Shown piece after piece: positions 44,468 through 58,700 of a DNA stretch of 64,000 nucleotides; positions within the stretch are counted from its first letter, which is position 1, and each line of letters starts with the position of its first letter. Origin of the DNA: Aldrovandia affinis. Lineage: Eukaryota > Chordata > Actinopteri > Notacanthiformes > Halosauridae. The position numbers and the translations under genes were made by a program. The notes under the pieces are model-generated. The model had not been told where the DNA came from. It worked only from the letters and a program-made list of their open reading frames with translations, and made no database searches. The DNA is taken from contig JAINUG010000007.1 in NCBI GenBank assembly GCA_029706075.1, positions 8,433,501-8,497,500 on the forward strand, read 5' to 3'.

Positions 44468-45078
44468 AGTTTAGGTTACCAAAAACTGAAAAATAATGTA
44501 AATCTTTTGGCAGTGAGTAGTTTCCTACACCATCAAAGGGCACTTGGAAACTGGAGGAAACTCTGACAGGAAGAGGTCTGGCAGACCCAAAGCCACAACA
44601 AAATCAAAAGTTTCAAGAGTCAACAGCTTGCGTGATAGGCGGAAGAAAAAGGGGCTTGCCTGGGCCATGAAGCACCACCAGTGGACTACTGAAGACTGGA
44701 AGGCTTTATTTGAAATCTTCGGTTCATCACGCAGGGTTTTTGTACGCCGTCGAGTAGGCGAAAGGATGGTTCCTCAGTGTGTGACACCAACTGTCAAACA
44801 TGGAGGAGGAAGCGTGATGGTCTGGGGCTCTTTTGCTGGATCCAGAGTTGGCAACTTGCAGAGTGACTGTTAACCCATTACCCATTGTTTTATAACTCTA
44901 AAATTTACATTATTTTTCAGTTTTTGGTAAACCTAAATTATTATTTTTTTAACATCTGGCAGTTTACCGCTTACCTTTGTACTATTTCAGGTTATTCACT
45001 GGACTTGAACTGCTTAAATTTCAGTAAAAATTCAAAAAATTGGGGTGTTCTAAAACTTTTGACCGGAAGTGTATTGGT
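44468..45078 (+). mobile_element. Tc1-like transposon, family T2, copy 2 (internally deleted)
   Basis: Contains RKRSGRPKATTKS (helix-turn-helix linker), then jumps to WAMKHHQWTTEDWKALFE and VRRRVGERMVPQCVTPTVKH with GGGSVMVWGSFAGS. The DPKHT motif is absent. The right end is TTTTGACCGGAAGTGTA (to about 45078); the left terminal repeat is missing. Lies in eif3m intron 10. Confidence 0.82.
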
Positions 45079-45369
45079 AACCCCTTCACAAGAGCTGTGT
45101 TACTTTTCTTTCAGTTTTATAACTAACCAGTATTAGTAACCATACCTGTATTTTAATTGGATTGTTACATAATTTCTTGAATTGGGTAAAAGCAACAACA
45201 TTTACTGAGAGGCATTCACTACATAGCTAGTGGTCATTGTTTTCAAGTACTCCCAAGTACCGGTTTTTCATATAATTTTTTTAACTTCCAATTGTTATTG
45301 TTTAAAACTGTTTAAAATCAACCATTTAAAAGGTTTTGTAATTTTGTACATTCTAACAGTTTAATTTAT

Positions 45370-45650
45370 ATACTGCAGGCCCCCGTTCGCGCCACTTTAG
45401 CTGCCCACAATTTAAATCCGGTAATTTATCATTTTATCAAATTTAATCCGGAATGTAATTAGCTGCTATAATGAAAGCTGCCTTTTTTCCAGAACACTTC
45501 CCTTAATGACCGAGGCAGGTCTAGAATATTAATGTGCCTGGTGAGGTTTTAGTGGCTGGGTCAAGGCTACGGTGAGCCTCCCCACAACGCAGCGGCCTAT
45601 TGCACGTTCAGAAATGTCCTTTGTTATTGCTGGATCTGCACCTTTTGTTT
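45370..45650. promoter_or_regulatory. Candidate conserved regulatory element in eif3m intron 10
   Basis: Unique, motif-dense sequence (CCCGTTCGCGCCACTTTAGC, ATCCGGAATGTAATTAGCTG, CTATAATGAAAGCTGCC). It has balanced composition against an AT-rich background and no coding frame. Conservation not tested. Confidence 0.3.
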
Positions 45651-45943
45651 AAAAAAAGGCCAGTTCAAAGGCTGTTTTTGAGAAGGACAGTCCGGGTTCT
45701 GAAAGGAAATCTATAATTGGGTTTCCTCACTTTGGGTTGAAGGAACAAATTCTTTCACTTTAAGATGCATGTAATGAGATGGATCTCACACTGTCAATAT
45801 TTTGTAACCTAAAATAGCTGCAGAGTATAAGATCAGTGGATAAACTCTAATAATATATTGGTGTTTAGTGCTTTTATCAGGAATGCTTTGCGTTGTTAGA
45901 GATGGAGATGGAGATTAATATGACCAGCGTTTCTCCCCTCCAG

Positions 45944-46067
45944 TCATAGCACACACCAGACCTTTAGGAAGCAGCAGTGGCAGCAGCTCTACGACAGCTT
46001 CAACACTTGGAAGCAAAACCTGGTCATTGTGAAGGCCAGCCTGCAAATGAGCTCCACTTCCACATAA
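45944..46067 (+). pseudogene. eif3m: eif3m relic, last exon (exon 11)
   Basis: The acceptor is CCTCCAG|T. Encodes HSTHQTFRKQQWQQLYDSFN then TWKQNLVIVKASL and stops at TAA 46065-46067. The human equivalent is HSTHRTFGKQQWQQLY. The exon is open in its own frame. A polyadenylation signal AATAAA follows at 46111-46116. Confidence 0.93.
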
Positions 46068-46110
46068 ACAAGCCCCGCCCTCCTTGTGCAATCACATTTT
46101 ATATTTACCT

Positions 46111-46116
46111 AATAAA
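46111..46116 (+). terminator. Polyadenylation signal of eif3m relic
   Basis: AATAAA 44 bases after the eif3m stop codon, at the expected distance. Confidence 0.6.
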
Positions 46117-46455
46117 AGTGAGCTGAGAAGAACCTATCAAATCAACCTTTTCCTGCCTTCAATGGTCCTGGTGGCCTGCTGCAATTTTTTGATGGAAAGA
46201 CTTAAAAAGGCACTACAATGAATGATGGTTCACAAATTTTACTCTGCCAAGAACCAAAGTATGTTGTGAGAACAGTAACAGCACAGCATTTTTGGTCAAA
46301 AATAGCATAAACACAGCATAACACATCTGACCAATAAAAGATGAACAGTCATTCATATTTTAAGGAAATTAATTTGGCCTTGAAAAACAGTTTTTGCTAA
46401 TTTACTACATTGAAAGATGTATTCATGTTTTTGAATAAAGTCACAACGTTTGACA

Positions 46456-46742
46456 TTAATGTTCATTTGTACTTTCCGCGTCCACCTTGCGCTTTCTCTG
46501 AAGTTTGAGCCTCTCTGAACACAGAAACTTCTCAATGGCACTGATCTGGGGGCTGAACTCAGACTGCTCGTTCTTTTGTGAACATGGTGCACAGCCCTCA
46601 AACCCTGGTCCAGGAACATGCTCCTCTCCTGTGTAGCCTGATGGGGAGGGAAGCCCGGGCATAGTGCTGGCTGGCAGGGTGCTGATGCCCACAGGTGACA
46701 CAGGTCGAGCAGATAAAGTAGAACCGTAGGGAATATACACAC
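46456..46742 (-). CDS. ccdc73: ccdc73 last exon
   Basis: The acceptor is GGCTGTAG|GT. It completes Gly from the previous exon (Arg-Arg-Gly), then VYIPYGSTLSARPVSP. The C-terminal basic segment is AIEKFLCSERLKLQRKRK, with stop TAA at 46458-46456. An earlier AG 19 bases upstream would give the wrong phase. No clear polyadenylation signal was seen before 46068. Confidence 0.87.
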
Positions 46743-49700
46743 CTACAGCCGGAGTACTCTCCTACAAAGACATACAATTTCTCATGAAACACCAACATAA
46801 CATTTTATTTAAAACATTAGTGGTCATTGTTCTCATGAAGTAGCCATCCATAGTGAACCTCCACTTATCCAGGAAACTTTTCCTAGTCCTCGGTGCCCCT
46901 TACAACAGTGAAAAGGTCAGTTCCAAAAGTCATTCACCTGTTTTTACTTCTTTCCTGACACTGTTTAAAACCAATCAAAACCATCACAGTGACAAATGTA
47001 TCCCTCACCATAATGGACCCCTTCCCCTTCTTTAACCTCGGTGAGAGCATATCAGCAGGGCTTCTGCCTCTCTACACAGTGCAGGCTGCAGCATTTCTCC
47101 TGCAAATGTGACCACCTGGCTCCAATAAAACACACAGCATCACGGTGAAGTGAGAGTGAGTGAGAGTCAGGGAGCTGAGGATAATGAGTGCTGCTGGGCA
47201 GATATTTCCACAGGTGATTCATTCTCAGGGCACGTCGGTGCAGAGAGCATGACCCGGACGGGACTTCTATGTGAACCTTGCTGTTAAATGGGTGTGCCTG
47301 GTTGGGTGTTCAATGCAGGGACATTCTAACTGTACTCTCATTTTAGTTTTATCTTCAAAATATTTGTCTTCAAGATATTTCTTGCCTCTTCTGTTCACGT
47401 TACATGTTAATAGTACATATTACATGAAAATGTCACAATTTTTGGAGAATGGCTAGATTTGTTTACAACCTCATGCCACTCCTCACATTTTTGTCACTCC
47501 AAGAATGACAATTCATATGCATTTACAATTGATGACAGTTGTGCTTGGTGAGTGCTGTTGAGTGGAAGAGTTTAATCAACACTAAAACAAGTGCTCTGTA
47601 ATCGATGGATTCCATGAGATCCACAGCACGTTGCCCTCCCCTTCCTCCATGCTCCCACACTGCTGGGTTGTGTCTCCTTGATTTATAAGCTGTGACTTTC
47701 TCCTGCTGTTCTTTATCAACCTATAATTGTGAAAAATGCTGCCATTTTACTCCAGGGAAATATTTTTGGAAAGTGAAGGGGTCTTAATGCAGCCAGATGT
47801 ATTGAGAGCAGTGGCGGCTGGCGAGAATAGAGGAGGCTGAAATATTACCTTCAAACCAGAGTGGTCTCAACCAGTTCTAATTTATTCTGCTTAATTAACA
47901 AGCATGGCAATTAATTGAATAATACATTGGCAAGTAATTACAAAGCTTCCTCGTAATTGTGTCTCAAATTTTCTATTCAAATCAGGTTAGAGAATGTACA
48001 TGACAATAAGGCTTAATTGAGTAAAAATCTACAGAATCAATTCAAAGAATAGGCTACACTCCTAACTTAAATGCCTCCGTTAACGGTATAGAACACTAGC
48101 TTTGAGAAACGTGCAATAAAGCCGAGCAAACTTCAGTTGTGGAATGGAAAGATCAGATTAATTGATGTTTACGAAGTTAGCCTTGAATTCAGGCAGAGAA
48201 GGAAGAGCATATCCACAAGTTCAGATAACAAGGTGTAAGAAAATGCTACACAACTTTGTGATGCAAAGAAAAATGTTATCACAAAATAAAATTGCCAAGC
48301 TAAATGTATTGGTATTGATTACGCAGCCAGTTGCTTGGCTGATAATCAAGGAAACAGGTTGAGATTAATCGTTTAAAGGTATGGGTTTCAGCCCCTTCGT
48401 TTCAAGCAGACTAACTGCTACTGATTCAGAGCTATGCACAACTCTGAAACTGGCTACTGATTCAGAGCTGCGTACAACTCTGAAATTGACTCAATGGGCC
48501 TTTGCTGTAATGCTTTCAGTCAACTTACAAGCTTTGCGGAGGTTTCACAAAACGTCTGCGCGATAGCATTCCATTCCTGTGGCGGATCTCTCTTGTGGTG
48601 AGGACGGACGCTGGAAGTATTCAACATGTCTGCAGACCTTGTAATTGCGGGGGAATCTGAATGAAAGGGAAATGGTAGAGAAATGCACTTAAACCCAGCC
48701 AAGACGTAATTCCACAGATGCCTGTTTCTCAGCTTCAGAATGCCTTGGCTGTCTTTGATCTTGGCATCTACAGCTATTTATTTTGTATGTATTTATTTTT
48801 TTGCAGCTTTAATCGCATGGCTTAAGCACACGATTATTAAAGGTGCCTTTAAGGACAAATGTTTCAGTACACCATTGATGGACTAAATATCAGCAGTAAT
48901 TAATTCATTAAGATTTAGCATTCTTTCTGTAACCTTCCAGGCACCTAACAGCTCCCATTGATTGCCACTTCATGACATAGTACTTACCTCTTCTTATTGG
49001 TTTATCTTTATGAAGCATGGATATTGTTTTCAGTGAAAGAATGTCCAGGAATCCAGACTGTAGCTTGGTGTTTCTCTTTAAAAACGAGGGTATGGGGGGT
49101 GTTGAAGATGTTCTGATCTCTCTGTTGCTTTGATTCCCTTTCAATGGAGTGACAAAGCCCTGGATGTTCTGCAGCACTGAAACCCTTTCTGCTTTCATGA
49201 ACGGCTCCAACTCAAATGATGATCTAGATCTTTTGTTTCTTGGTGCACACAAACTGCCCGTTTCTCCACAAGTTTGCCTTTCTTTGTCTTCCTGATGCAC
49301 ATTTGGGCTCAGATTATTGCAGTCTGATGGGCTATCTGCAATGTTCTGCAGTTCAGGTGTATCTGATACTCTTGGGTGTGCGAGAGGGAAACATACTTTG
49401 TTTGGTTTGTCCAAACATTGCATTGCAACATTGCATTCAAAGGCATGTTGACCTTCAACATTCTGCCCCAAACTGCTGTCTGCTCTCTTCAACTCTGACG
49501 GGCTGCTTGGTGTGGAGATTGAACTTTGAGACAAATTCAGTTCAGGGCAAGAGATTGTACCTGTCATAATATCTGAATGGTGCAATAAGACAGGTGCAGA
49601 GTCATGGCTGGGTTCAGCCTTAGGGGTCACATCAATGTCACAGTTTTTCCAGGCAGCCTGGGAGTACCTGTGATCTGGTGCTTCATCAACAGCAGGCACA

Positions 49701-52700
49701 TTGCCCATAACTCTTTGTCCATGCTTGTGTTTGTTTGACTCCTTTGTCTCCTTTTGCTCCATGTCAACAGGCGACTGAGTGGAAGCAGATGCAGGATCGT
49801 TTGGACACAAGTTAAGGATGTGTGGTAAGGTTAATTTAGACTTGTTCATCTGCATTACCATCCGTTTGTCACAGGGGGCCATAGAGGAGAAGGGGTTAAT
49901 GTCAGAATCTTCAGGGTGACTAACTTTATTCACTTCCGATGTTAGACACAAGGTTCCACTGGGATGTTCACCGTGTCTTTGAGAAAGAGCACACAAATAA
50001 GAAGACTCCAGAGGCACTGGATGGCCTTTGTCTAAATCTGCTTCAAAGGCTGCAGCCTGGACCTGTCCAGTGCACTCAGATCCTTTTTGGCTCCTTCGAT
50101 CATGTTTATCTGTAGTCTGGGTCACCATTTTAGGGATGCACCCTGTCTCTTCCTGCTTCCTGTCCTTCGTTCCCTCTGCAAAAGGGTCACCATCCGTGCC
50201 ATAAAAAAGCTTGCTCTCGGGCCCACGTAACTCACCAGTAAAGCTGCCTTTGTGGCACGTGTTGGCACTGGGAGAGAGGCCGCTCTCCGGTCTACCATAA
50301 ATTGGACAACTAATACCGCCAAGGGATTTATGTTTTCTGGAGTCTGTCTCCTGACCTGTGACTGCACCACAGACACCTAATGCATCAGCAGCGTCTGCAG
50401 TCAGAGCTCCTCCGGCTGGGAGTCTGGCCAGGGTGCAGGAACTTTCGAACGGTTGGAGCAGCGCGCGGGCGGGGTCAACCACATGGCGACCCTCCACGGT
50501 TCCCTTTGCGTCTGCGCACCCAGGGGTATAAACACTGCTGGCCTGCTCTGCGATAACCATGCGGTAGTCTGCCTGCGGATGCTCATCGCTCACAGCCCCC
50601 CCTGTGGGACCGGCATCGCCGCCTTCATCTGCGAGGATAAATCACATGGCACGTCATCATATTTATGGGGGAAAAGTATTGATCTGGACAAATGTGTTGT
50701 TTTTTTAAGGCTCAATAAATACTTATTTATTCCCAAAATTTATTTGATTTCCAGTTCATGTTATTTGAGATTTACCAGTTATAGCACAAGTCATCTTTCT
50801 TACCTGGTGCTTGTCTGGTGACTCCTATTTCATCACAATCTGATGGACCCTGTTTAGTGCTAACTTGCAAATTAACCGGCTCCCCATCATCTTGTAAAGA
50901 TCCATATTCTCCTGCTCTGTCCACTGTTTCACATCTCGCATTGACAGATATTTCTGAATTTCTAGATATGAGTTTCCTGTTGTCTTTCTTGAACTCCATT
51001 AAGTCACCCTGTGGAGAGAAGCGATCACAAAACATACCTTATTATTACCTACACTACCGGTCAAAAGTTTTAGAACACTTCCATTTTTCCATTTTTTATT
51101 GAAATTTACGCAGTTTAATGTTTCAGTGTACTCTGAAATTAAAGCATAGAACAAATAAACAATTGGAGATAAAAAAGAAATCATGGAATTGTTTTGTTTA
51201 ACAAAATTTGATGAACATTTTTTGACTCATCAAAGTAGCCACCTTTTGCAGATATAACGGCTGAACACACACATTCTTTCTACAATGGAAATCAAATATT
51301 GTTTGGAAAGTTCTTCCCAACACTGTTGCAGAAGATCCCACAAATGTGTTGCACTTGTAGGTTGCTTTGCTTTCATCCTTCTGTCCAGTTCATCCCAAAC
51401 TGTCCATTCCATCATTTGAAGCCTACCGTCTTGTTCTTTTCTTCTAAGGTAGTTCTGACATGGCCTGGAGGTATGTTTTGGGTCATTATCTTGCTATAGG
51501 ATGAACCCCTGACCAACTAGGCATAGACCAGAGGGTATTGCATGACGCTGCAAAATGTTGTGGTAGCCCTTTTGGTTCAGGGTGCCAGTCACTCTGTGCA
51601 AGTCGCCGACTCTGGATATGGCAAGAGCCCCAGACCATCACGCTTCCTCCTCCATGTTTGACAGTATCACATACTAAGGAACCATCCTTTCCCCTACTCT
51701 ACGGCGTACAAAAACCCTGCGTGATGAACCAAGATTTCAATTTTTGATTAATTGGTCCATAAGACCTTCTTGCAGTCTTCAGTAGTCCACTGGCGGTGCT
51801 TCATGGCCCAGACAAGGCTCTTTTTCTTATTTTGCCATCTTAGCAATGGCTTTCTTACTGCCACTCGACCTGTCAAACCTGCAACTCGAAGTCTTCTCTT
51901 CACAGTTGAAAATGAGACTTCCTTACTTCAACCAGTATTAAGCTGTGTAGCTTGAAGCTGTTGTCCTGTGAGCCACCTATCATGCAAGCTGTTAATTCTC
52001 AGTAACTTGTCTTCTGATTTTGTTGTGGCTTTGGGTCTGCCAGACCTCTTCCTGTCAGAGTTTCCTCCAGTTTCCAAGTGCCTTTTGATGGTGTAGGAAA
52101 CTGTACTCACTGACACCTTGGCCTTCTTTGCAATTTCTCTAAAGGAAAGACCTACACTTCTAAGAGTTATAATGGTCTGTGTCTTCCTTTGTTAATTGCC
52201 TTTTTTCTCGCCATTATGATAGCAAAATACTACTTCCTGCAGTGCAATATTGTTCAAATAATGCTTCAGAGGGTGTAGTAACACAGTCTGTTCCAACACT
52301 GCTTTTATACAGGGGGTTTGTAAGTAATCAACAAAAGTTGGGACACCTGTAGGAATTGTTTGCATCAACTTTCAAGGCTTAATTTACTTCCGTTGCTGCA
52401 GAACAGCTGTAAGTTGTTAACCCTGAAAAGGGCCTTTTTTTTATAACTCTGAAATTCACATTATTTTTCAGTTTTTGGTAACCTAAACTCTTTTTTTAAA
52501 CCTCTGGCAGTTTACCACTTACCTTTGTACCATTTCAGGTTATTCACTTGACTTGAACTGCTTAAATTTCAGTAAAAACTGGAAAAATGGGGGTGTTCTA
52601 AAACCTTTGACCGGTAGTGTATATTATATAAACGTATTATTACAGGTTTTTCAGCCACACATTTAAGGTGCCAATGCAACCATTTGTAAAAGGTTATGTA

Positions 52701-55700
52701 AATATTCATCATAATGTACTCGGACAAATTACTTCTCCTGTATATTATTAGAATATAAAATTGCATTTTGTTATCAGAGTTACACATCCACCTTTTCTCT
52801 CTGAGTGAGTTCTGCTTGCGGCGTAGTGTGGGAGGAAAGCTGCTTGCATTTCTCATGTAGATGATCATAGGCCTCTCTCACATATTTAAGTTCTTCCTGG
52901 TCTGTGTGTAGTGTCTCTTGTAATATTTTCTCCTTATTAATGAAAAAAAAGCACAAATACAAATGTGTATCTTAACGGCAAATTAGTTCAATTAATGAAC
53001 TAATTAAACATTTAGTACGTTATAATATGGTTATTTAAAAAATCAAATCAAATCATTTATTAGACTCTATAACATACTATATTATAGACTCTAACACACT
53101 CTAAAATAAATTTGTGACATTCTAAAATAAATAATTAAAAATGATATTTTTCACTTGTATAAAACAACATACCTCATTTTTCCACTCGGTTTTGGATCGG
53201 TTGTGCTCTTCCACCAGACTCACAATGTGGCCGTCCTTTTCTTCAATCTTTTCTCTGAACAATTTGTGTTCTGTTTTAAGGGCCTGCAATAAAATTAATC
53301 ACCCAAGAAATTTCTAATACAATAATGAATTTTTATGTGTTTATTTCACCTGGACAGAGGATTGTAAGCATGCAGATAAGGCTATACAAATCAGCGACGA
53401 TGTGTCATCTTCACAGCCATTTTCATATAAATGAGTGAAAGAGCGGATTTCACTGAGCTGGAGAGAGGGATTGTAAAGAAGAGGAGGTTGTAAAGGGAAG
53501 AATAGAAACAATTGCTATTATTCAGTTGCAGTTCAGGCTTTTTAATATACATATACAGTCCCTGCAATCTATGTGTATGTGTAAGTGACTTATCATTGTT
53601 CCTGTTCTGGTATAATTCATGCTATAATCACCATCAGATGGTCAGAAAACACTGGTCCAAGGACAACAACCTTTGCTATTGTTTTAGAATATATATTTAC
53701 CGTACTTAAAAGTGAAGTAATTCCCTGCATTATTTACTTAAATTGTTTGAATGTTATACACTAGCTGTGTACTAATAATTTGGCATTAGTTCTCATCTTA
53801 AATTATTGCATGCTTTGCATTGATGTCACACACAATCACATAATTCACTGTCACTATATCATACCTCATGTGCAATGAAGATTCAATCCTTTGCAATTGT
53901 GAGTATATGCAGAAGAAAATTGAGATTTGAGACAAAAAAGGATGCAGGAAAAAATAACTGATTCCTGTGTTCCTTGTGCAGCAGTTCCCTCCCCAAACTG
54001 AAACATGTGCAGGTACAAGAGGTGCCATTTTTTAAAAAGCACCAAATTAAGATTAAGCTTAAATGCCGGAAATATCTCCCAATTCATCCAAGTGACAGAA
54101 AGAAAGACAACTGGGAAGGATTTGAGAAAAGACATGAAAAACATCAAAGTCCCTCTGTGCACTCTTGATGTTCAAAATGTAAATGGATAAGAAAAACATG
54201 GGGTGGGTTTTTCATTTTGATCATTTGTATTATTATCTGGAACGTAGCGTTTAAAGAGGCTGACCTGGTGCTCCTCTCTGTGCGCGCTCAGCTCCAGCTC
54301 GGCTTGGCTGAGGGCCACTGTCTGCGTCTGCAGCAGCAGCTGGGCCTGCCTCAGGGAGCTCATCACCTCCTGAACACGTGCAGGGCAGAGCGGACTAGCG
54401 TTCACCACACACATCTGCACCCCACTATTCACCCCTTTCACAACACAAACTCTTACGCTCATGTAAATGTTCTCTTTTACGTAACATTATGAGACCATTT
54501 GTTTTTAATGTGGGTTCTGTGTGGTTCAGTAGGTAGAGCATGGCGCTGACAACGCTTAGGTTGTGGGTTCGATTCCCACTGGGACCACATATACTGAAAA
54601 ATTTAGGCATTCACTATTAGATAAAAGCATCTGCCAAATGGCATATATTATATTAATGACCCATCTCAACCCCTCTCACTACCCACCAGTGGGTCCAGAC
54701 CCACAATTCGGGAACCACTGACTTACGGTGCGTCACACCAGGCAGGGCCTTCACCAGAGACGGGAGAAATGTAGCAGTGTTGCGCTGCTGAACACCAGAC
54801 AGCGCTGCGTTTGAAATGCACCTCACCTGCTTCTCGGCCATAACGACTGCATTCTCCTTCATGAGCCTCTTGTTAATTTCGGTTTCCTTGAAATATGGAA
54901 AACAAAAATGATGTGTTAATAAAATCAATTGGTGCGCTCATTTCATATTTTCACCATTTAATTGGCTTCCATTTCTTGTCAAGTTAGATATTTACAGAAA
55001 CATAAATGAATAAATTACTTAAAAGGCAACTATGTTAAAGTACAGCTCAGGGAAAGACAAACATTTTTGAAGCATTTTAAGGGTCACAAAGTCTTGATGC
55101 TTACTTAATATGTTAAACTAAGCAATTTCCATAGTGTTAATATTCAAACACTTACTTATATTTCCAAATTTCTTCTAGATACAACTGAATATATATTTTA
55201 TACAATCATTGGATGGAAAATTACCGAAGTTTCCACAGGCCTGGGGGCCTAACAATTACTGCAAATGCGCATACCTTAATGAATAAAAATGTCTGTACGT
55301 TTTAGCACCCAGACAGATATTACCACATGGAGCCTGTGTTGAAGTTGCTGCATCCGTTGCTCTCTTGCTGTGTGATGGGAAATCCCCTCTTCACATTTAC
55401 ACACTGAACACACTTTGGACTTAATGAGTTCGCTGTTCACCTTTTCCACATCCTGAATGAAAAACAATAATTCACTCAAAAATGAATCTACTGTCTCACA
55501 TCAAGACATCATTTATAGACAGATGCTGCAAGTGCAATTTTTATAGTTTTTTTTAGAGGCAGTTTCTCTTTCAGAGACCAAGAAAGAGTGTCATGCAGAA
55601 ATGTTTGCCTCTAATAGCTCTAATACATATTCTAATATATTGCTACCTTTCCAAATACATTTCTGAGCTGAAAGTTGTGAGGTGTAACAATTTAATTTGG

Positions 55701-58700
55701 CTTTCTTTGATCTCCTTAAATGATAATTTATTAGAAGGCACAGCTCGAGATCTTGCCCTCCCCTCCCCCAGCTCTCCCTGTCTGTCTCCTATCCCCCTCT
55801 CCTTCAGGACACTGACACGCTCTCAGACAAACAGCAGGCTGCCAGTGCTGCGTGCTGATAGTGCGAGGATTCCTCATCCTGCCGCTGTGCTTCACCACTA
55901 ACACAACTCTATGGCTATGCAGACCGGCCTGTTTTAACTTTCTTCTGTAAATCTGCAGTACAGCCTCAATGCAAATGGATTCCTCACATTTCACTTGGCA
56001 GATCATAACCTCTGGGAACTAAAAAATACAAATGAATAATGTGGTGCAGAGGTGACTGGGCCTATGAATTAATTTTTTATTCATTGTATTAATCTCACAC
56101 ATTTTTCACAAACTTAACCATGCTCTGCATTCACAACTAGCATGTCTAAGAGGCCCTGTGGAGAGGAATCAGTTATCATGGTTTGCCGTTCAATTCTATC
56201 CAAACTGCAAATCCATAAAAAACAAATAGATAACATTAAATTGTATAACAAAAACCTTAACGTCACAACATAAATTGTGCCTGATCAATAATACCTATGT
56301 TCAGTCACACAATTAAATGAAACTCAAGTAAACCAAGATTAGAGATAAGCTTCCAGTAGGATTCTAAGAACGTGTTTGGTTAACCTAGAGCTAACAGTAA
56401 ACGTTTTTAATCAAATATATCTTAGACTGCATTGATTGAATTATTAAAAATGAAAACACACATTTTTATTCAGGTATTTATTTAAATTATACTTATAGTG
56501 GAGTTATGATAAACAATTGACAAACATACAAAATGTTTTACCTGTTTCAAGCTGTTGATTGTTGTTTCTTGTTTTTTATTCAGGAAAGTGAGTTTTTTAT
56601 TTAGTCTCATGGCTTCTTCAACTGTAAGAAAACGTGCACACCAAAACCATCATGCAAGACGGCGTTGAATATTTAATCAACACATACATATTAACAGTTA
56701 AGCACTACCTCAACCTCAAGCACTAACATCTTGTCCAAAGTAAGAGACAATTACAGACTTCACATTTTTAATGTAAAAAATACTTGCAAAAATGGCAAAA
56801 TAATTTACTATGAAACCAATGTATAAGTTGTAATGTTTAAAAAGTTATTTAAACACATTTTTTTATTCAGTAATGAATCATGCCAGATTTGTCCATGCCT
56901 GCAGTTCACCAATCAAGCAGGTTTATGTCAACTGCCATGTTAATGTTGGTTAACAATAATCAAAATATTTGCACACCCTTTTTCCTCTGTTATGATCAAC
57001 ACAGACATATTTATACAATGCAGAAAACATGCAATAAGTCTGAAAATGTAGGTTTAAATCCTTTTGCTATTATGATGAATGATGCATCGTCTACCTTCAC
57101 AGATGAAGCTGAGGATTCCACTTTTACAACATGTGACCCTGCTCTTGGCACAATGTAAAGTGAGACTGTTTTCTATATCAACATTCTTTACAGCAAATGT
57201 GCAACAATTTCCAGAACAACCCTAAAGGACAGAAAAAAATACCTCCCATCTCCTTTTAAATTAGTACCAACCGCTGAGGGGGCCAAAATTGTATCGGTGG
57301 TTTACATAAATAGTGATACTAGTTTAGAAGCAGCTGATAAATGTGTTTATAAGATCCCACTTTACATAAACACAACATATTTTTGGACAGATGCCAGGCA
57401 AGAATAGCTACCTACTAATGTAGTGTCTCTAAAAGTAATTGACATTCTTAGGAACAAAAAATGTTTCAATTTGTCAAATCTTTCCAGCATAATTTGATTA
57501 ATCAATTAGAGCACATCTTCCTGTGGCATTTGGGCAAAAGGTGAATTTGTGAGAGGGCCTCTACTGCTACTGGAGGAGGTGGCATACCGTTTAGCACCAG
57601 CTTCTCGTGGGCCTGCTTGACCATGACGCACTGTCGGGACAGAGCCCCAAAATGCCTCTCTACTTCGCTCAGCTGGCTCAGGTGGCTATCTTTGGTTTGA
57701 ACCTGCAGCTGCAGCTTCTGTTCCTGCAGAACGCAGTTCACTTTCATTGAAACCTTTAGCAACATTGCAATACAATCTACAAGGAGTCTACCAGTGAGTC
57801 TCTAGGTTTTACTCAGACCTAGAAAGATGGCCTACATTTACCAGTGTCTCAGGGTTCTACTCAGACCTAGAGAGATGGCCTACATATTGCCGCTGCTCTG
57901 GGTTAAGCAACCTTTGTTTAACATTTTGCCCGACTGCTTTTCTCGAGATAAGGACTCAGCGGTTACGCTCGCCTGAAAGTCTTTTATTATTCATTTCTGT
58001 CTTTACTGTTTGATCGTCTGTATCAAGTTGTTTTTTCTTTATCGCTGAAAGGTTAAACAGAGCGGTCCCCAGTTATAAAATATTTTAATAGTGATATTTT
58101 CTCTGCCGTGCTGGAGGTTCAAGTGTCAGACACTCCCTATCCATTACAACTGATGAGCCATTCCCCTCCTAGTCCTCCTGTTTAATTCCTTGCACTCCCA
58201 CACTTCTCTGTCAACAACACATATAATTGGAATCCTTACCAGTTCAGTTAATTTCTTCTCCAAACTGTACTTGAACAACTGTAAAAGAGCAGTAAAAGAG
58301 AATCCCTGTTGCCATTTATTTTACCTTCATTCAGTGCTTTCCACATTTATTCCAACTTAATGTTCCTTTGAGACCTGATAGCATCAGATACTGTTACTTG
58401 AAAATAATGTATTACAATATTACAAAGCACCACCAAATTGAAAGGAAATTCAAATACAAATGAGTATATTACCATAAATTTGAGCATATTTTTACACGTT
58501 AGTCATATTCTCCCACACATACACATTAAAATGATTATCATTAATCACAGTACCATGCACAGTACTAAATAACCGCTGAGAAAAGCTAGATTTGTACACT
58601 AATTTCTGTCTCATATCACATATTTATTGAATCACAATTAAGCAAATAGAGTATTTCTCATGAAGCAACTTAAATGTCATGAAAATAACAGCTGCAATAG

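Noticed and set aside
47810-48720. Possible DNA transposon starting GCAGTGGCGGCTGGCGAGAA
   Set aside because: Only one end resembles a known type; no matching inverted end or target duplication was found.
49240-49569. 109-residue plus-strand frame
   Set aside because: Shadow of the large ccdc73 exon on the opposite strand.
55731-56006. Minus-strand open frame (MICQVKCEESICIEAVLQIY...) between two ccdc73 exons
   Set aside because: The exons at 56542-56621 and 55324-55452 join directly and align without a gap to human CCDC73, and no good donor follows this frame.
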